This document shows positions 54,377 to 63,617 of a stretch of DNA of 64,000 nucleotides, one piece after another. Source of the stretch: Microbacterium foliorum (lineage in GTDB: Bacteria > Actinomycetota > Actinomycetes > Actinomycetales > Microbacteriaceae). The DNA lies in contig NZ_CP031425.1 of the NCBI RefSeq assembly GCF_003367705.1, positions 2,418,001 to 2,482,000 of the forward strand, written 5' to 3'. Position 1 is the first letter of the stretch. Every line of letters begins with the position of its first letter. The notes below the pieces were generated by a model. The model did not search any database and had not been told where the DNA came from. It saw only the letters and a list, made by a program, of their open reading frames with translations. The position numbers and the translations under genes were made by a program.

Positions 54377-55732
54377 TTACTTTCCGCTCGTCTTGTCGAC
54401 GGGTGGGGCTTGGTAGGTCTTGTTGGGCTCGAAGGTCGCGGTCGCCGGATCCTGCTGGCGCGCGGAGCGACGCATCATGAAGCCGATGAGCGACGGGCGA
54501 CCCTGCTGCTTGTTCCAGACGTCGATGCCCACGGCGAGCAGGAGCACGAGGCCCTTGATCATGGACACGACATCGGAACCCTGACCGAGCAGGGCGAGGC
54601 CGTTGTTGAGGAACGCCATCACCAGACCACCGATGATCGAGCCGACCACGGTGCCGATACCGCCGGCCACCGCGGCGCCACCGATGAAGACCGACGCGAT
54701 CGCGTCGAGCTCCCAGCCGGTGCCGTCGTTCGGGCCGGAGGCCTGCGAACGGGCGACGAAGATCATTCCGGCGAGTGCGGCCATCATCGACATGTTCATC
54801 ATGACGAAGAAGTCGACCCAGCGGTCCTTCACACCCGACAGGCGCGCGGCCTGGCGGTTGCCGCCGACGGCGTAGATGTGACGGCCGAACACGGTGTTGC
54901 GCGTGACGAACGAGTAGATGATGACGAGCGCGAGCAGGATGAGGCCCGGTACGGGGAAGCTGGTGCCGGGGCGGCCGGTCGCGAACATCCAGGCAGCGGC
55001 GAGCACGACCACCGAGAGCAGGACGACCTTGACGACGCTCACCCAGACGGGGGCGCTGTCAGAGCCCATCTTGTGCTGGATGCGACGGGTGCGGATCTCC
55101 CAGAACACCAGCCACGCCACGGCGAGCAGGGCGAGCAGCATCGTCAGGACGTTGAAGTTGAGCGGCAGGCCGACCTCGGGAAGGTACCCCGTGCCGATGA
55201 CCTGGAACCCCTTGGGCACCGGGATCGTCTGCGCGTCGCCGATGAACTGCTGCGCTCCACGGAAGAAGAGCATGCCGGCGAGCGTCACGATGAACGCCGG
55301 GACCCCGACGTACGCCACCCAGAATCCTTGCCAGGCGCCCACGAGGGCACCGACACCGAGGCCGAGGAGGATGGCGAGCGGCCAAGGGAGGTTCCAGTCC
55401 GCCATCGCCTTCGCGACGATGATGCCCGTGAACGCCGCCACGGATCCGACCGACAGGTCGATGTGACCCATGATGATCACCATCACCATGCCGATCGCGA
55501 GGATCAGGATGAACGAGTACTGGTTGATGACGTTGATCAGGTTGCCCGGCGTCAGGGTCGCGCCGTTCGGTCCGTTGCGCAGCAGCGTGAGGATCTCGAA
55601 GAGCGCGATGATGACGATCAGGCTGCCGAGGATGCCGAACTGGCGCAGCGACGAGGTGCCGTTGCCCCCGAACATCTTGCGGATGTCGCCGAAGTGGAAG
55701 CCGCGCTTCGTTGTCGTGAGGTCGGTGGTCAT
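54377..55732 (-). CDS. mmsB: Multiple-monosaccharide ABC transporter permease
   Basis: 451 residues with about ten to eleven helices (BPD_transp_2). Family signs: [29 protein letters not shown] and [17 protein letters not shown]. The long variant with an extra helical region between residues 190 and 250 is usual for GguB/MmsB. The ATG overlaps the mmsA stop by 4 bp; a longer in-frame start would lie inside mmsA. Confidence 0.93.
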   Translation of the reverse strand: MTTDLTTTKRGFHFGDIRKMFGGNGTSSLRQFGILGSLIVIIALFEILTLLRNGPNGATLTPGNLINVINQYSFILILAIGMVMVIIMGHIDLSVGSVAAFTGIIVAKAMADWNLPWPLAILLGLGVGALVGAWQGFWVAYVGVPAFIVTLAGMLFFRGAQQFIGDAQTIPVPKGFQVIGTGYLPEVGLPLNFNVLTMLLALLAVAWLVFWEIRTRRIQHKMGSDSAPVWVSVVKVVLLSVVVLAAAWMFATGRPGTSFPVPGLILLALVIIYSFVTRNTVFGRHIYAVGGNRQAARLSGVKDRWVDFFVMMNMSMMAALAGMIFVARSQASGPNDGTGWELDAIASVFIGGAAVAGGIGTVVGSIIGGLVMAFLNNGLALLGQGSDVVSMIKGLVLLLAVGIDVWNKQQGRPSLIGFMMRRSARQQDPATATFEPNKTYQAPPVDKTSGK

Positions 55733-57297
55733 GCGGATGCTTTCTGGTTCGCGGAGGTCATGCTGCGCATGAGTGCCTCGGGTGTCGCCTGGTCGGCCGG
55801 GATGCAGTCGGTGACCCGACCTTCGAAGACGGTGTAGATGCGGTCGGAGATGCCGAGAAGCTCGGGCAGCTCGCTCGAGATGACGATGACGCCCTTGCCC
55901 TGGGACGCGAGCTCGTTGATGATCGCGTAGATCTCGTACTTGGCGCCCACGTCGATGCCGCGCGTCGGCTCGTCGAGGATCAGCAGGTCGGGGTCGGTGA
56001 ACATCCACTTCGCCAGAACGACCTTCTGCTGGTTTCCACCCGACAGCTTGCCGACGCCCTCTTCGACGCTCGGCGCCTTGATGCGCAGCGCCTTGCGGTA
56101 CCGCTCGGCGACCGCGAACTCCTCGCGCTCGTCGACGACACCGCGACGGGAGATCTTCGACAGCTTCGCGGCGACGACCGAGCGCTTGATCGTGTCGAGC
56201 AGGTTCAGGCCGAGCACCTTGCGGTCCTCGCTGACGTACGCGAGGCCCTGCTTGATGGCCGACGCGACGTCGGGCATGGAGATCTCCTGCCCGTCCTTGA
56301 ACACCTGACCGCCGAGGAACGTGCCGTAGGAGCGACCGAAGAGGCTCATCATGAACTCGGTGCGACCGGCACCCATGAGACCGGCGATGCCGACCACCTC
56401 GCCACGACGGACGTTGATGTTCGAGCCCTTCACGACCATGCGCTCGGAGACGGTCGGATGCTGGACCCACCAGTCCTTGACCTCGAAGAACACCTCGCCG
56501 ATCTCGGGGGTGCGGTCGGGATAGCGGCTCTCGAGCGAACGCCCCACCATGCCGCGGATGATGCGGTCCTCGTTGATCTCACCGCGGGAGATGTCGAGGG
56601 TCTCGACCGTGCGTCCGTCGCGGATGATCGTGATCTCGTCGGCGATCTGCTCGATCTCGTTGAGCTTGTGGCTGATCATGATCGACGCGATCCCCTTGGA
56701 CTTCAGGCCCAGGATCAGGTCGAGCAGATGCTGCGAGTCGTTCTCGTTGAGCGCCGCGGTCGGCTCGTCGAGGATCAGCAGCTTGACGTCCTTGTTGAGC
56801 GCCTTCGCGATCTCGATCAGCTGCTGCTTGCCGACGCCGAGCGTCTTGATCGGCACGTCGGGGTCTTCTTTCAGACCCACGCGCGCCAGCAGCTCGATCG
56901 TGCGCTGACGCTGCGCCTGCCAGTCGATGCGGCCGAAGCTGCGGATCTCGTTGCCGAGGAAGATGTTCTCCGTGATCGAGAGCTCGGGGATCAGCGCCAG
57001 TTCCTGGTGGATGATCGCGATGCCGGCCTGCTCGCTGGCCGCGATGTCGCGGTAGCGCTGCTCCTCGCCGTACAACAGGATGTCCCCGTCGTACGACCCG
57101 TAGGGGTACACGCCGGAGAGGACCTTCATCAGGGTCGACTTGCCGGCGCCGTTCTCGCCGCAGATCGCATGGATCTCTCCGGCTCGAACGGTGATGGACA
57201 CGTCGGACAGTGCCTTGACTCCCGGGAACTCCTTGGTGATGCTGCGCATCTCCAGGATGGGGCCTGACACGACCGGCAACGTTGCTGTGGTGCTCAC
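55729..57297 (-). CDS. mmsA: Multiple-monosaccharide ABC transporter ATP-binding protein
   Basis: 522 residues, two cassettes. First: [22 protein letters not shown] and [11 protein letters not shown]. Second: degenerate P-loop [24 protein letters not shown] and [15 protein letters not shown]. The start is the GTG at 57297, 6 bases after GAGGAA; the GTG at 57324 lies nearer the operator and has no ribosome site. First gene of the operon, with promoter and LacI-type operator upstream. Confidence 0.93.
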   Translation of the reverse strand: MSTTATLPVVSGPILEMRSITKEFPGVKALSDVSITVRAGEIHAICGENGAGKSTLMKVLSGVYPYGSYDGDILLYGEEQRYRDIAASEQAGIAIIHQELALIPELSITENIFLGNEIRSFGRIDWQAQRQRTIELLARVGLKEDPDVPIKTLGVGKQQLIEIAKALNKDVKLLILDEPTAALNENDSQHLLDLILGLKSKGIASIMISHKLNEIEQIADEITIIRDGRTVETLDISRGEINEDRIIRGMVGRSLESRYPDRTPEIGEVFFEVKDWWVQHPTVSERMVVKGSNINVRRGEVVGIAGLMGAGRTEFMMSLFGRSYGTFLGGQVFKDGQEISMPDVASAIKQGLAYVSEDRKVLGLNLLDTIKRSVVAAKLSKISRRGVVDEREEFAVAERYRKALRIKAPSVEEGVGKLSGGNQQKVVLAKWMFTDPDLLILDEPTRGIDVGAKYEIYAIINELASQGKGVIVISSELPELLGISDRIYTVFEGRVTDCIPADQATPEALMRSMTSANQKASA

Positions 57298-57329
57298 AAG
57301 ATCTTCCTCGCGACGGGCGGTCACCTTCG

Positions 57330-57345
57330 ATGTGACCGTTCACAT
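57330..57345. promoter_or_regulatory. LacI-type operator at the mmsAB-chvE promoter
   Basis: ATGTGACCGTTCACAT: arms ATGTGA and TCACAT around CCGT. It covers about +2 to +18 of the predicted transcript, a repressing position. It differs at one base from the site in front of the lacI gene when both are read in the same orientation. Confidence 0.75.
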
Positions 57346-57353
57346 TGGTTTAC

Positions 57354-57382
57354 ATAGTCTACGCTCGCCGAAGCGGTGTCAA
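57354..57382 (-). promoter_or_regulatory. Promoter of the mmsAB-chvE operon
   Basis: On the minus strand TTGACA (57382-57377), 17 bases, then GACTAT (57359-57354). A start near 57347 would fall just before the operator. Confidence 0.6.
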
Positions 57383-57404
57383 GACCACCGACGAAAATGT
57401 GGCT

Positions 57405-58418
57405 CTACCGAGGCGCGGAGGATTCCCTCGTGCGCAGCGTCGTCTGCAGCGGCCCGAACTCCGGCACGGCCTCGCCGCGGATCTGCGCGAGCAGGATCCG
57501 CACCGCCCGGCGCCCGAGCTCCGGGAAGTCCTGATGCACCGTGCTGAGGGTGGGAGCCACGTGCGCCGCCACCGGGATGTCGTCGAAGCCGACCACGCTC
57601 ACATCCTCCGGAACGCGGATGCCCGAGTCCCGGAATCCGTGCATCAGCCCGATCGCCATCTGGTCGTTGGCCACGAAGACGGCGGTGAAGTCCCGCCGCC
57701 TCGACAGCTCCTGTCCGGCGAAATACCCGAAGTCCGCGGTCCAATCGCCGCGGATCGGCGGGAAGGTCGGCAGATCGGCCTCGCGGAGCGCATCGAGGTA
57801 CCCGCGCATGCGCGACTCCGCCTCGATCCAGTCCTGCGGTCCGGCGATGTGGATGATGTCGCTGTGGCCGAGCCCGATGAGATGCTCCGTGGCGGTGCGC
57901 GCACCGGCGACCTGGTCGGCCGACAGGCTCACCCCGTCGGAGCCCGACGCGGTCTGCAGCGAGACGAACGGGATGTCCGCCGACATGCCGCGCAGGACAT
58001 GGAAGGCCCGCACCTGAGGCGCGAGCACGACGATGCCGTCGACCTGCTCGCGGGCCAGCTGGCGCAGTGCGCTGCCGATGGCCTCGGGGGTCGTCGCCGA
58101 CAGGTTCAGCGTCGAGACCGAGTACCCCTCCTCGCGCGCGGCATCCTCGATGCCGACGATCGACGAGGTGGGTCCGAACTCCCCCACCGTCGCCGACAGG
58201 ATCCCCAGCATGTTGGACTTGCTGGTCACGAGCGCGCGCGCGGCGAGGTTGGGGCGATAGTCGAGGACCGAGATCGCGTCGAGCACCTTGGCCTTCGTCT
58301 CCGGCCGGATGCTGGGGTGATCGTTCAGCACCCGCGAGACGGTCTGATGCGAGACGCCGGCCAGGCGGGCGACATCGCGGATGCTGGGCATCCGGGCGCG
58401 TTCAGAGGGGGTCGACAT
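57405..58418 (-). CDS. LacI family transcriptional regulator
   Basis: 337 residues. N-terminal helix-turn-helix IRDVARLAGVSHQTVSRVLND with hinge NLAARALV (two stretches, the first RDVARLAGVSHQTVSRVLN). The sugar-binding core has VVGFDDIPVAAHVAPTLSTV. It lies directly beyond the sugar transporter operon, and an operator of the same sequence stands before both, so it should repress the transporter and itself until a sugar binds. ATG at 58418, 6 bases after GGAGG; a GTG one codon earlier is less likely. Confidence 0.92.
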   Translation of the reverse strand: MSTPSERARMPSIRDVARLAGVSHQTVSRVLNDHPSIRPETKAKVLDAISVLDYRPNLAARALVTSKSNMLGILSATVGEFGPTSSIVGIEDAAREEGYSVSTLNLSATTPEAIGSALRQLAREQVDGIVVLAPQVRAFHVLRGMSADIPFVSLQTASGSDGVSLSADQVAGARTATEHLIGLGHSDIIHIAGPQDWIEAESRMRGYLDALREADLPTFPPIRGDWTADFGYFAGQELSRRRDFTAVFVANDQMAIGLMHGFRDSGIRVPEDVSVVGFDDIPVAAHVAPTLSTVHQDFPELGRRAVRILLAQIRGEAVPEFGPLQTTLRTRESSAPR

Positions 58419-58433
58419 CACAGACCTCCTCGT

Positions 58434-58449
58434 ATGTGCACGGTCACAT
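58434..58449. promoter_or_regulatory. LacI-type operator upstream of its own gene
   Basis: ATGTGCACGGTCACAT, 15 bases before the ATG at 58418. The reverse complement of the transporter operator is ATGTGAACGGTCACAT, a 15/16 match. Confidence 0.75.
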
Positions 58450-58515
58450 CTTCACTCATTATGTCGGGAAGGCACGTCGAGCGCACCTTTGCGACCCCGG
58501 GGATCACGACCCGGC

Positions 58516-59448
58516 TCAGGAGATGATGCGGGCGCCGGCGACGGGGCCGTGCACGTGCAGGGTCTCGAGGCCGTGCGCCCGCATCGCGGACTGCACGTCA
58601 TGCGCATCCTCGGGGCCCGCGCAGAGCAGCGCGACCGTCGGCCCCGAACCGGACACGATCCCCTGCAGGGCGCCGGCGTGGATGCCCTGCAGGATGACGT
58701 TCTCGAGATCGGGCCGTTCGTACAGAGCGGCCTCCTGCAGGTCGTTGTAGATGCTCTCGGAGAGCAGCTCGGGATCCCCCGACCGCAGCGCCTGCAGCAC
58801 CGGGGCCGGCACCTCCAGCGACAGCGGCGGGTCGTCGGCGAGCGCTCCCTCGTCGTCACGCAGGGCGTCGAGCCTGGCGTACACGACCGGCGTCGAGAGT
58901 CCCCCGTCGCTCTGCACCAGCACCCAGTCGAAGCGGCCACGGGCCAATGCCGGGCTCAGCTGGTCGCCTCGACCGGTGCCGACGGCCGTGCCGCCGTGCA
59001 GAGCGAACGGCACGTCCGCCCCCAGACGCGCGGCGAGCTCGTGCAACCTCGCGGTCGAGAAGCCGGTTCCCCAGAGCGCGTCGCAGGCGACCAGCGCCGC
59101 CGCCGCGTCGGCGGACCCCCCGCCCATGCCACCGGCCACCGGCACGCTCTTGCGGATCTCCAGCGCCACCCCGCCGTCGTACTCGGCCGCGGTCGCGAGC
59201 AGCTTGGCCGCGCGCATGGCGAGATTGCGGTCGTCGAGCGGCACCGTGCTCGGATCTTCGAGCCCCGACACCGTGATCGAGAAGTCGTCGGCGTGACGGG
59301 CGATCACGTCCTCGTACAGCGACACCGCCTGGAACACCGTCGCCAGCGCGTGGTAGCCGTCGTCGTGCCGGCCGCCCACGCCGAGGTAGACGTTGATCTT
59401 GCCCGGTGCGCGGACGCGGACCGAGTCGACGGGGGCGGCGGTGCTCAT
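58516..59448 (-). CDS. ispE: 4-diphosphocytidyl-2-C-methyl-D-erythritol kinase
   Basis: MEP-pathway GHMP kinase, 310 residues. APGKINVYLGVGGRHDDGYH at the N-terminus, ATP loop PVAGGMGGGSADAAA, and GSGPTVALL near the end. Needed for isoprenoids. In actinobacteria it commonly follows rsmA; here an aldo/keto reductase lies between. Confidence 0.95.
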   Translation of the reverse strand: MSTAAPVDSVRVRAPGKINVYLGVGGRHDDGYHALATVFQAVSLYEDVIARHADDFSITVSGLEDPSTVPLDDRNLAMRAAKLLATAAEYDGGVALEIRKSVPVAGGMGGGSADAAAALVACDALWGTGFSTARLHELAARLGADVPFALHGGTAVGTGRGDQLSPALARGRFDWVLVQSDGGLSTPVVYARLDALRDDEGALADDPPLSLEVPAPVLQALRSGDPELLSESIYNDLQEAALYERPDLENVILQGIHAGALQGIVSGSGPTVALLCAGPEDAHDVQSAMRAHGLETLHVHGPVAGARIIS

Positions 59449-59461
59449 CAGGGGCGTTCCG

Positions 59462-60529
59462 TCACAGCTCCGTGGACGTCGCCCACAGGTCGACGTCGAT
59501 CGAGCCCGCGGCCTCGTCGATGCGCGCGAGCTGCGCGTCGGTGAAGTCGGGACCGTTCACCGCGGCGATGTTCTCGTCGAGCTGCTCGGGACGCGAGGCG
59601 CCGACGAGGGCCGAGGCGACCACCGGGTTGCGCAGCGTCCACTGCAGTGCGAGCTGGGCGAGCGACTGCCCGCGCTCCTTCGCGACGTCGTTCAGCGAGC
59701 GCAGCGTCTGCACCGCGGCATCCGACAGCGGCGCCTCGGGAAGCGACCCGCGCTTCTGCGCGCGGGAGGCCGTGCCGTCGCCGAGGTACTTGTCGGTGAG
59801 CAGGCCCTGCGCGAGCGGGGTGAAGGCGATCGCGCCGACCCCCGACTGCTCGAGGGTGTCGGTCAGGCCGTCTTCGATCCAGCGGTTGAGGATCGAGTAC
59901 GCCGGCTGGTGGATCACGAGCGGAGTGCCGAGCTCGGTCGCGACGGCGACCGCCTCGGCCGTGCGCTCGGCGCTGTACGACGAGATCCCGACGTAGAGGG
60001 CCTTGCCCTGACGCACGAGCGTGTCGAGGGCGCCGACCGTCTCGGCGATCGGGGTCACCGGGTCGGCGCGGTGCGAGTAGAAGATGTCGACGTGGTCGAG
60101 GCCCATGCGGGTCAGCGACTGCTCGGCGCTGGCCAGGATGTACTTGCGGCTCGCGAAGTCGCCGTACGGACCCGGCCACATGTCCCAGCCCGCCTTCGAC
60201 GAGATGATCAGCTCGTCGCGGTAGGGGCGGAAGTCCTCGGCGAAGATCCTGCCGAAGTTCTTCTCGGCGGAACCGTAGGGCGGGCCGTAGTTGTTCGCGA
60301 GGTCGAAGTGCGTGATGCCACGGTCGAACGCGTGGCGCAGCAGCGCACGCTGGTTGTCGAGCGGGATGTTGTCGCCGAAGTTCCACCACAGGCCGAGCGA
60401 GATGGGAGGCAGGAACAGACCCGACGTGCCCACCTGGCGGTACTCGAACTGCTGGTAACGGCTCTCGTCGGCCGCATACGGCCGGTGCAGCTCGGGGATG
60501 TTCGGGCGGAAGCGGGGAGAGTCGGTCAC
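59462..60529 (-). CDS. Aldo/keto reductase, YghZ-like
   Basis: 355 residues, NADPH-dependent TIM barrel. The catalytic Asp and Tyr lie in FDLANNYGPPYGSAE, the Lys in ELIISSKAG and the His in DIFYSHRAD. The extended N-terminus YRQVGTSGLFLPPISLGLWW is that of the YghZ/Kv-beta group. Substrate unknown; detoxification of aldehydes such as methylglyoxal is typical of the group. Between rsmA and ispE, 9 and 13 bases away, hence in one operon. Confidence 0.9.
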   Translation of the reverse strand: MTDSPRFRPNIPELHRPYAADESRYQQFEYRQVGTSGLFLPPISLGLWWNFGDNIPLDNQRALLRHAFDRGITHFDLANNYGPPYGSAEKNFGRIFAEDFRPYRDELIISSKAGWDMWPGPYGDFASRKYILASAEQSLTRMGLDHVDIFYSHRADPVTPIAETVGALDTLVRQGKALYVGISSYSAERTAEAVAVATELGTPLVIHQPAYSILNRWIEDGLTDTLEQSGVGAIAFTPLAQGLLTDKYLGDGTASRAQKRGSLPEAPLSDAAVQTLRSLNDVAKERGQSLAQLALQWTLRNPVVASALVGASRPEQLDENIAAVNGPDFTDAQLARIDEAAGSIDVDLWATSTEL

Positions 60530-60538
60530 GGTGCCAGA

Positions 60539-61408
60539 TTAGTCGGTGACGACGGCGTCTTCGATCCGAGCGACCTGCTGCGCAACACGGTGGTAGTCCT
60601 CGACCGTGAGGTCCTCGCCACGTGCGGTCGGGGCCACGCCCGCCGCGATCAGCAGCTCGGAGGCCGCAGCGGAGCTGCCGAACAGGCCGGACAGCGCCTG
60701 CCGCAGCATCTTGCGGCGCTGGTTGAACGCGGCATCCACGATCTGGAACGTGCGACGACGCTCGTCCTCCGTGCCGCGCTCACCCACCGACCGGTCGAAT
60801 CCGACGAGGAGGCTGTCGACGTTGGGCACGGGCCAGAAGACCTGGCGCGACACGGTGCCCGAGAGCTTCCACTCGCCGTACCAGGCCGCCTTGACACTCG
60901 GCGAGCCGTAGATCTTCGAGCCCGGCTTCGCCGCGAGTCGCTCGGCGACCTCGGCCTGCACCATGACGACCCCGCGCTGCAGATACGAGAAGTTCTCGAG
61001 GAAGTGCAGCAGCACGGGGACAGAGACGTTGTACGGCAGGTTCGCGACGAGCACGGTGGGCTCGCCCGGCAGCTCGGTGATGCGCAGCGCGTCGGCGTCG
61101 ACGACCGTGAGCATCTCGGCCGGCACCCCGTGCTCGACGACGGTCTGCGACAGTCGGGCGGCGAGCCGGTGATCGATCTCGACGGCGGTGACCGACGCCC
61201 CGGCCTCGAGGATCGCGAGGGTCAGGGATCCGAGCCCCGGCCCGACCTCGACGACCCGCTCCCCCGGCTGCACCCGCGCCGCATGCACGATCTTGCGGAC
61301 CGTGTTGGCGTCGACGACGAAGTTCTGTCCGAGCTTCTTGGTCGGGGTGACATCGAGCTCGGCGGCGAGTCGGCGGATCTCGGTGGCGCCGAGCAGGGTG
61401 ACTGTCAT
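60539..61408 (-). CDS. rsmA: 16S rRNA dimethyladenosine transferase
   Basis: KsgA family, 289 residues; dimethylates the two adjacent adenines at the 3' end of 16S rRNA. PTKKLGQNFVVD, SAM motif VEVGPGLGSLT, catalytic NLPYNVSVP and the C-terminal helical domain. A GAGAAT hexamer lies 6 bases before the ATG at 61408, and no Shine-Dalgarno is apparent. Upstream lies a run of 16 C shared with the divergent MFS promoter. Confidence 0.96.
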   Translation of the reverse strand: MTVTLLGATEIRRLAAELDVTPTKKLGQNFVVDANTVRKIVHAARVQPGERVVEVGPGLGSLTLAILEAGASVTAVEIDHRLAARLSQTVVEHGVPAEMLTVVDADALRITELPGEPTVLVANLPYNVSVPVLLHFLENFSYLQRGVVMVQAEVAERLAAKPGSKIYGSPSVKAAWYGEWKLSGTVSRQVFWPVPNVDSLLVGFDRSVGERGTEDERRRTFQIVDAAFNQRRKMLRQALSGLFGSSAAASELLIAAGVAPTARGEDLTVEDYHRVAQQVARIEDAVVTD

Positions 61409-61414
61409 TGCTCC

Positions 61415-61420
61415 ATTCTC
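61415..61420 (-). promoter_or_regulatory. Possible -10 element for leaderless rsmA
   Basis: GAGAAT on the minus strand, 6 bases before the ATG at 61408. Confidence 0.35.
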
Positions 61421-61436
61421 CCCCACTCCCTCGATG

Positions 61437-61452
61437 CCCCCCCCCCCCCCCC
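61437..61452. repeat. Homopolymer of 16 C in the rsmA/MFS intergenic region
   Basis: Sixteen consecutive C, beginning 28 bases from the rsmA start codon and ending 2 bases before the -10 of the MFS gene, so it fills the spacer where a -35 to -10 distance is set. Confidence 0.9.
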
Positions 61453-61454
61453 AG

Positions 61455-61460
61455 TAGTCT
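61455..61460 (+). promoter_or_regulatory. -10 element for leaderless MFS transcript
   Basis: TAGTCT, 6 bases before the ATG at 61467, just downstream of the poly-C run. Confidence 0.6.
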
Positions 61461-61466
61461 TCTGTG

Positions 61467-62741
61467 ATGCCCTCCCTCGGTGAACTGATCGCACCACGGC
61501 GCATGGGCAGGGACTTCCGCTGGCTGCTCGCGTCATCGTGGACGAGCAACGTCGGAGACGGCGTCGCCCTCGCGGCCGCTCCCCTGCTCATCGCGTCGAT
61601 GACGTCGTCGCCGATTCTCGTCGCCGCGGGCGCCATCATGCAGTTCCTGCCGTGGCTGCTGTTCGGCCTGCACGCCGGGGCGATCGCCGACCGGTTCGAC
61701 CGTCGCCGGCTGGTGATGTTCGCCAACGCGGCGCGAGCCGTGGTGCTCGCAGGGCTCTGCGTCTTCCTGCTGACCGGCACGGCGAACATCTGGATCGTGC
61801 TCGCGGTCGCCTTCCTCTACGGCACCGCCGAGGTGTTCGTCGACACGGCCGGGAGCACGCTGCTGCCGATGCTCGTGGCACCGTCGGATCTCGGCATCGG
61901 CAACGCCCGGCTGCAGGCCGGATACCTCGTCGCCAATCAGTTCGCGGGGCCCCCTCTGGGCGCGTTCCTGTTCGCCGCGGGCACGGCCTGGCCCTTCCTG
62001 CTCGAGATCGTCTGCGTGCTCCTCGCGGTCGTCCTGATCTCACGCATGGCGACGACGCCGGTACCTCCGCGCTCCGCGGGCGAGGGCGAGAGATCTCCCG
62101 TGCACACCGACATCGGCGAGGGCCTGCGCTGGCTGTGGCGCAACCCGCCGGTGCGGATGCTGGTGCTGATCATCCTCGTGTTCAACGTCACATGGGCAGC
62201 ACCGTGGGGCGTGCTCGTGCTCTACGCCACCGAGCATTTGCACATGGGCGCGGTCGGGTACGGCGCCCTCACCACGGCGTCCGCGGTGGGCGGGATCCTC
62301 GCCACGCTGTGCTTCGGATGGCTGGAGCGGCATGTGTCCTTCGCGACGCTCATGCGGGTCGTGCTGTCGCTGGAGGTGCTGATGCACCTCGCGTTCGCCC
62401 TCACCTCCACAGGGTGGGTCGCGCTGGTGATCATGTTCGTCTTCGGGGCGTACGCCTTCGTCTGGGGCACGATCTCGACCACGGTGCGACAACGCCTCGT
62501 GCCGGCCGAGCTGCAGGGCCGAGTCGCCTCGGTCAACATGGTCGGAGTGTTCGGCGGCATGGTGATCGGACAGGCGCTGGGTGGCGTGATCGCGCAGGTG
62601 TGGGGACTCACCGCGCCCTGGTGGTTCGCGTTCGTCGGCGCCGCGCTCACGCTGGCGCTGGTCTGGAAGCCGATCTCGCAGATCATCAGCGCAGCACCGG
62701 TCGATCAGTCGCTGAACGAGACTCAGACGAACGAGCCGTAG
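61467..62741 (+). CDS. MFS transporter, enterobactin-exporter/DHA3-like
   Basis: 424 residues with twelve predicted helices. Features include LLASSWTSNVGDGVALAAAP in helix 1, the loop ADRFDRRRLVMF after helix 2 and ELQGRVASVNMVG in the second half, as in DHA3-type drug or siderophore exporters. No binding partner nearby. Opposite in direction to the genes on either side; its last 19 bases overlap the end of tatD. An extra GTG codon directly precedes the ATG. Confidence 0.85.
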   Translation: MPSLGELIAPRRMGRDFRWLLASSWTSNVGDGVALAAAPLLIASMTSSPILVAAGAIMQFLPWLLFGLHAGAIADRFDRRRLVMFANAARAVVLAGLCVFLLTGTANIWIVLAVAFLYGTAEVFVDTAGSTLLPMLVAPSDLGIGNARLQAGYLVANQFAGPPLGAFLFAAGTAWPFLLEIVCVLLAVVLISRMATTPVPPRSAGEGERSPVHTDIGEGLRWLWRNPPVRMLVLIILVFNVTWAAPWGVLVLYATEHLHMGAVGYGALTTASAVGGILATLCFGWLERHVSFATLMRVVLSLEVLMHLAFALTSTGWVALVIMFVFGAYAFVWGTISTTVRQRLVPAELQGRVASVNMVGVFGGMVIGQALGGVIAQVWGLTAPWWFAFVGAALTLALVWKPISQIISAAPVDQSLNETQTNEP

Positions 62742-63607
62742 ACCCGCAGCGTGTTCTCGGCGATCTGTGCGGACAGCTCGTCGACCTCGATGCCGAGTTC
62801 CGCCGCCATGAAGCGCACGGTGATCGGCACCAGATAGGGCGCATTCGGTCGACCGCGCAGCGGGGACGGCGTGAGGAACGGCGCGTCGGTCTCGACGAGG
62901 ATGCGATCGAGCGGCGTCACCTTCAGCGCATCCCGCAGGTTCTGCGCGTTCTTGAACGTGACGTTGCCCGCGAACGACAGGTGGTAGCCGGCATCCGCAC
63001 AGATCCTGGCCATCGCGTCATCGCCCGAGAAGCAGTGGAACACCGTGCGCTCCGGCGCCCCGACCCGGTGCAAGGTCTCGAGAACCGCATCATGGGCGTC
63101 GCGATCGTGGATCTGCATCGCGATGCCGTGCGTCTTCGCGAGAGAGATGTGAGCCTCGAACGACTCGAACTGCGCCCCCCTGCGCTCGGGCTCCGTGCGG
63201 AAGAAATCGAGCCCGGTCTCGCCGATCGCCCGCGTCCGCGGGTGGGCTGCGAGCTCGTCGATCACCGCGATCGCCTCGTCGAGACCGACCCCGCCGAGCC
63301 GCCCGGCCTCGGCATAGGCGGGCGCGTCGTTCGGATGGATCGCCACCGCCGCGAGCACGCGGGCGTCGGATGCCGCGGCCTCGACCGCCCACCGCGACGA
63401 CTCGATGTCGCCCGACGCCTGCACCACTCCGGCGATGCCGACCGCCTCGGCCCGATCGAGCTGCTCGGTCAGCGACAGCGGCTGGTCGCCGTCGAGGATC
63501 TCGAGGTGCGCGTGGTTGTCGTACACGGGCACGGCGAGGGGCTCGGGCGCCGCCGGATACCGGAGGTCCTTGCGCCCGTCGCCGTCTCGCTGCTGCACGT
63601 AGGTCAT
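62723..63607 (-). CDS. tatD: TatD family metal-dependent hydrolase
   Basis: 294 residues. Metal site YDNHAHLEI at about residue 30, GETGLDFF, HDRDAHDAV, FHCFSGDDAMA and the C-terminal ETDAPFLTPSPLRGRPN. TatD proteins are 3'-5' DNases/RNases. About 30 residues of basic, polar N-terminus precede the core, longer than usual. Ten bases after the metG stop, so co-transcribed with it. Confidence 0.93.
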   Translation of the reverse strand: MTYVQQRDGDGRKDLRYPAAPEPLAVPVYDNHAHLEILDGDQPLSLTEQLDRAEAVGIAGVVQASGDIESSRWAVEAAASDARVLAAVAIHPNDAPAYAEAGRLGGVGLDEAIAVIDELAAHPRTRAIGETGLDFFRTEPERRGAQFESFEAHISLAKTHGIAMQIHDRDAHDAVLETLHRVGAPERTVFHCFSGDDAMARICADAGYHLSFAGNVTFKNAQNLRDALKVTPLDRILVETDAPFLTPSPLRGRPNAPYLVPITVRFMAAELGIEVDELSAQIAENTLRVYGSFV

Positions 63608-63617
63608 CGGATGCGGC

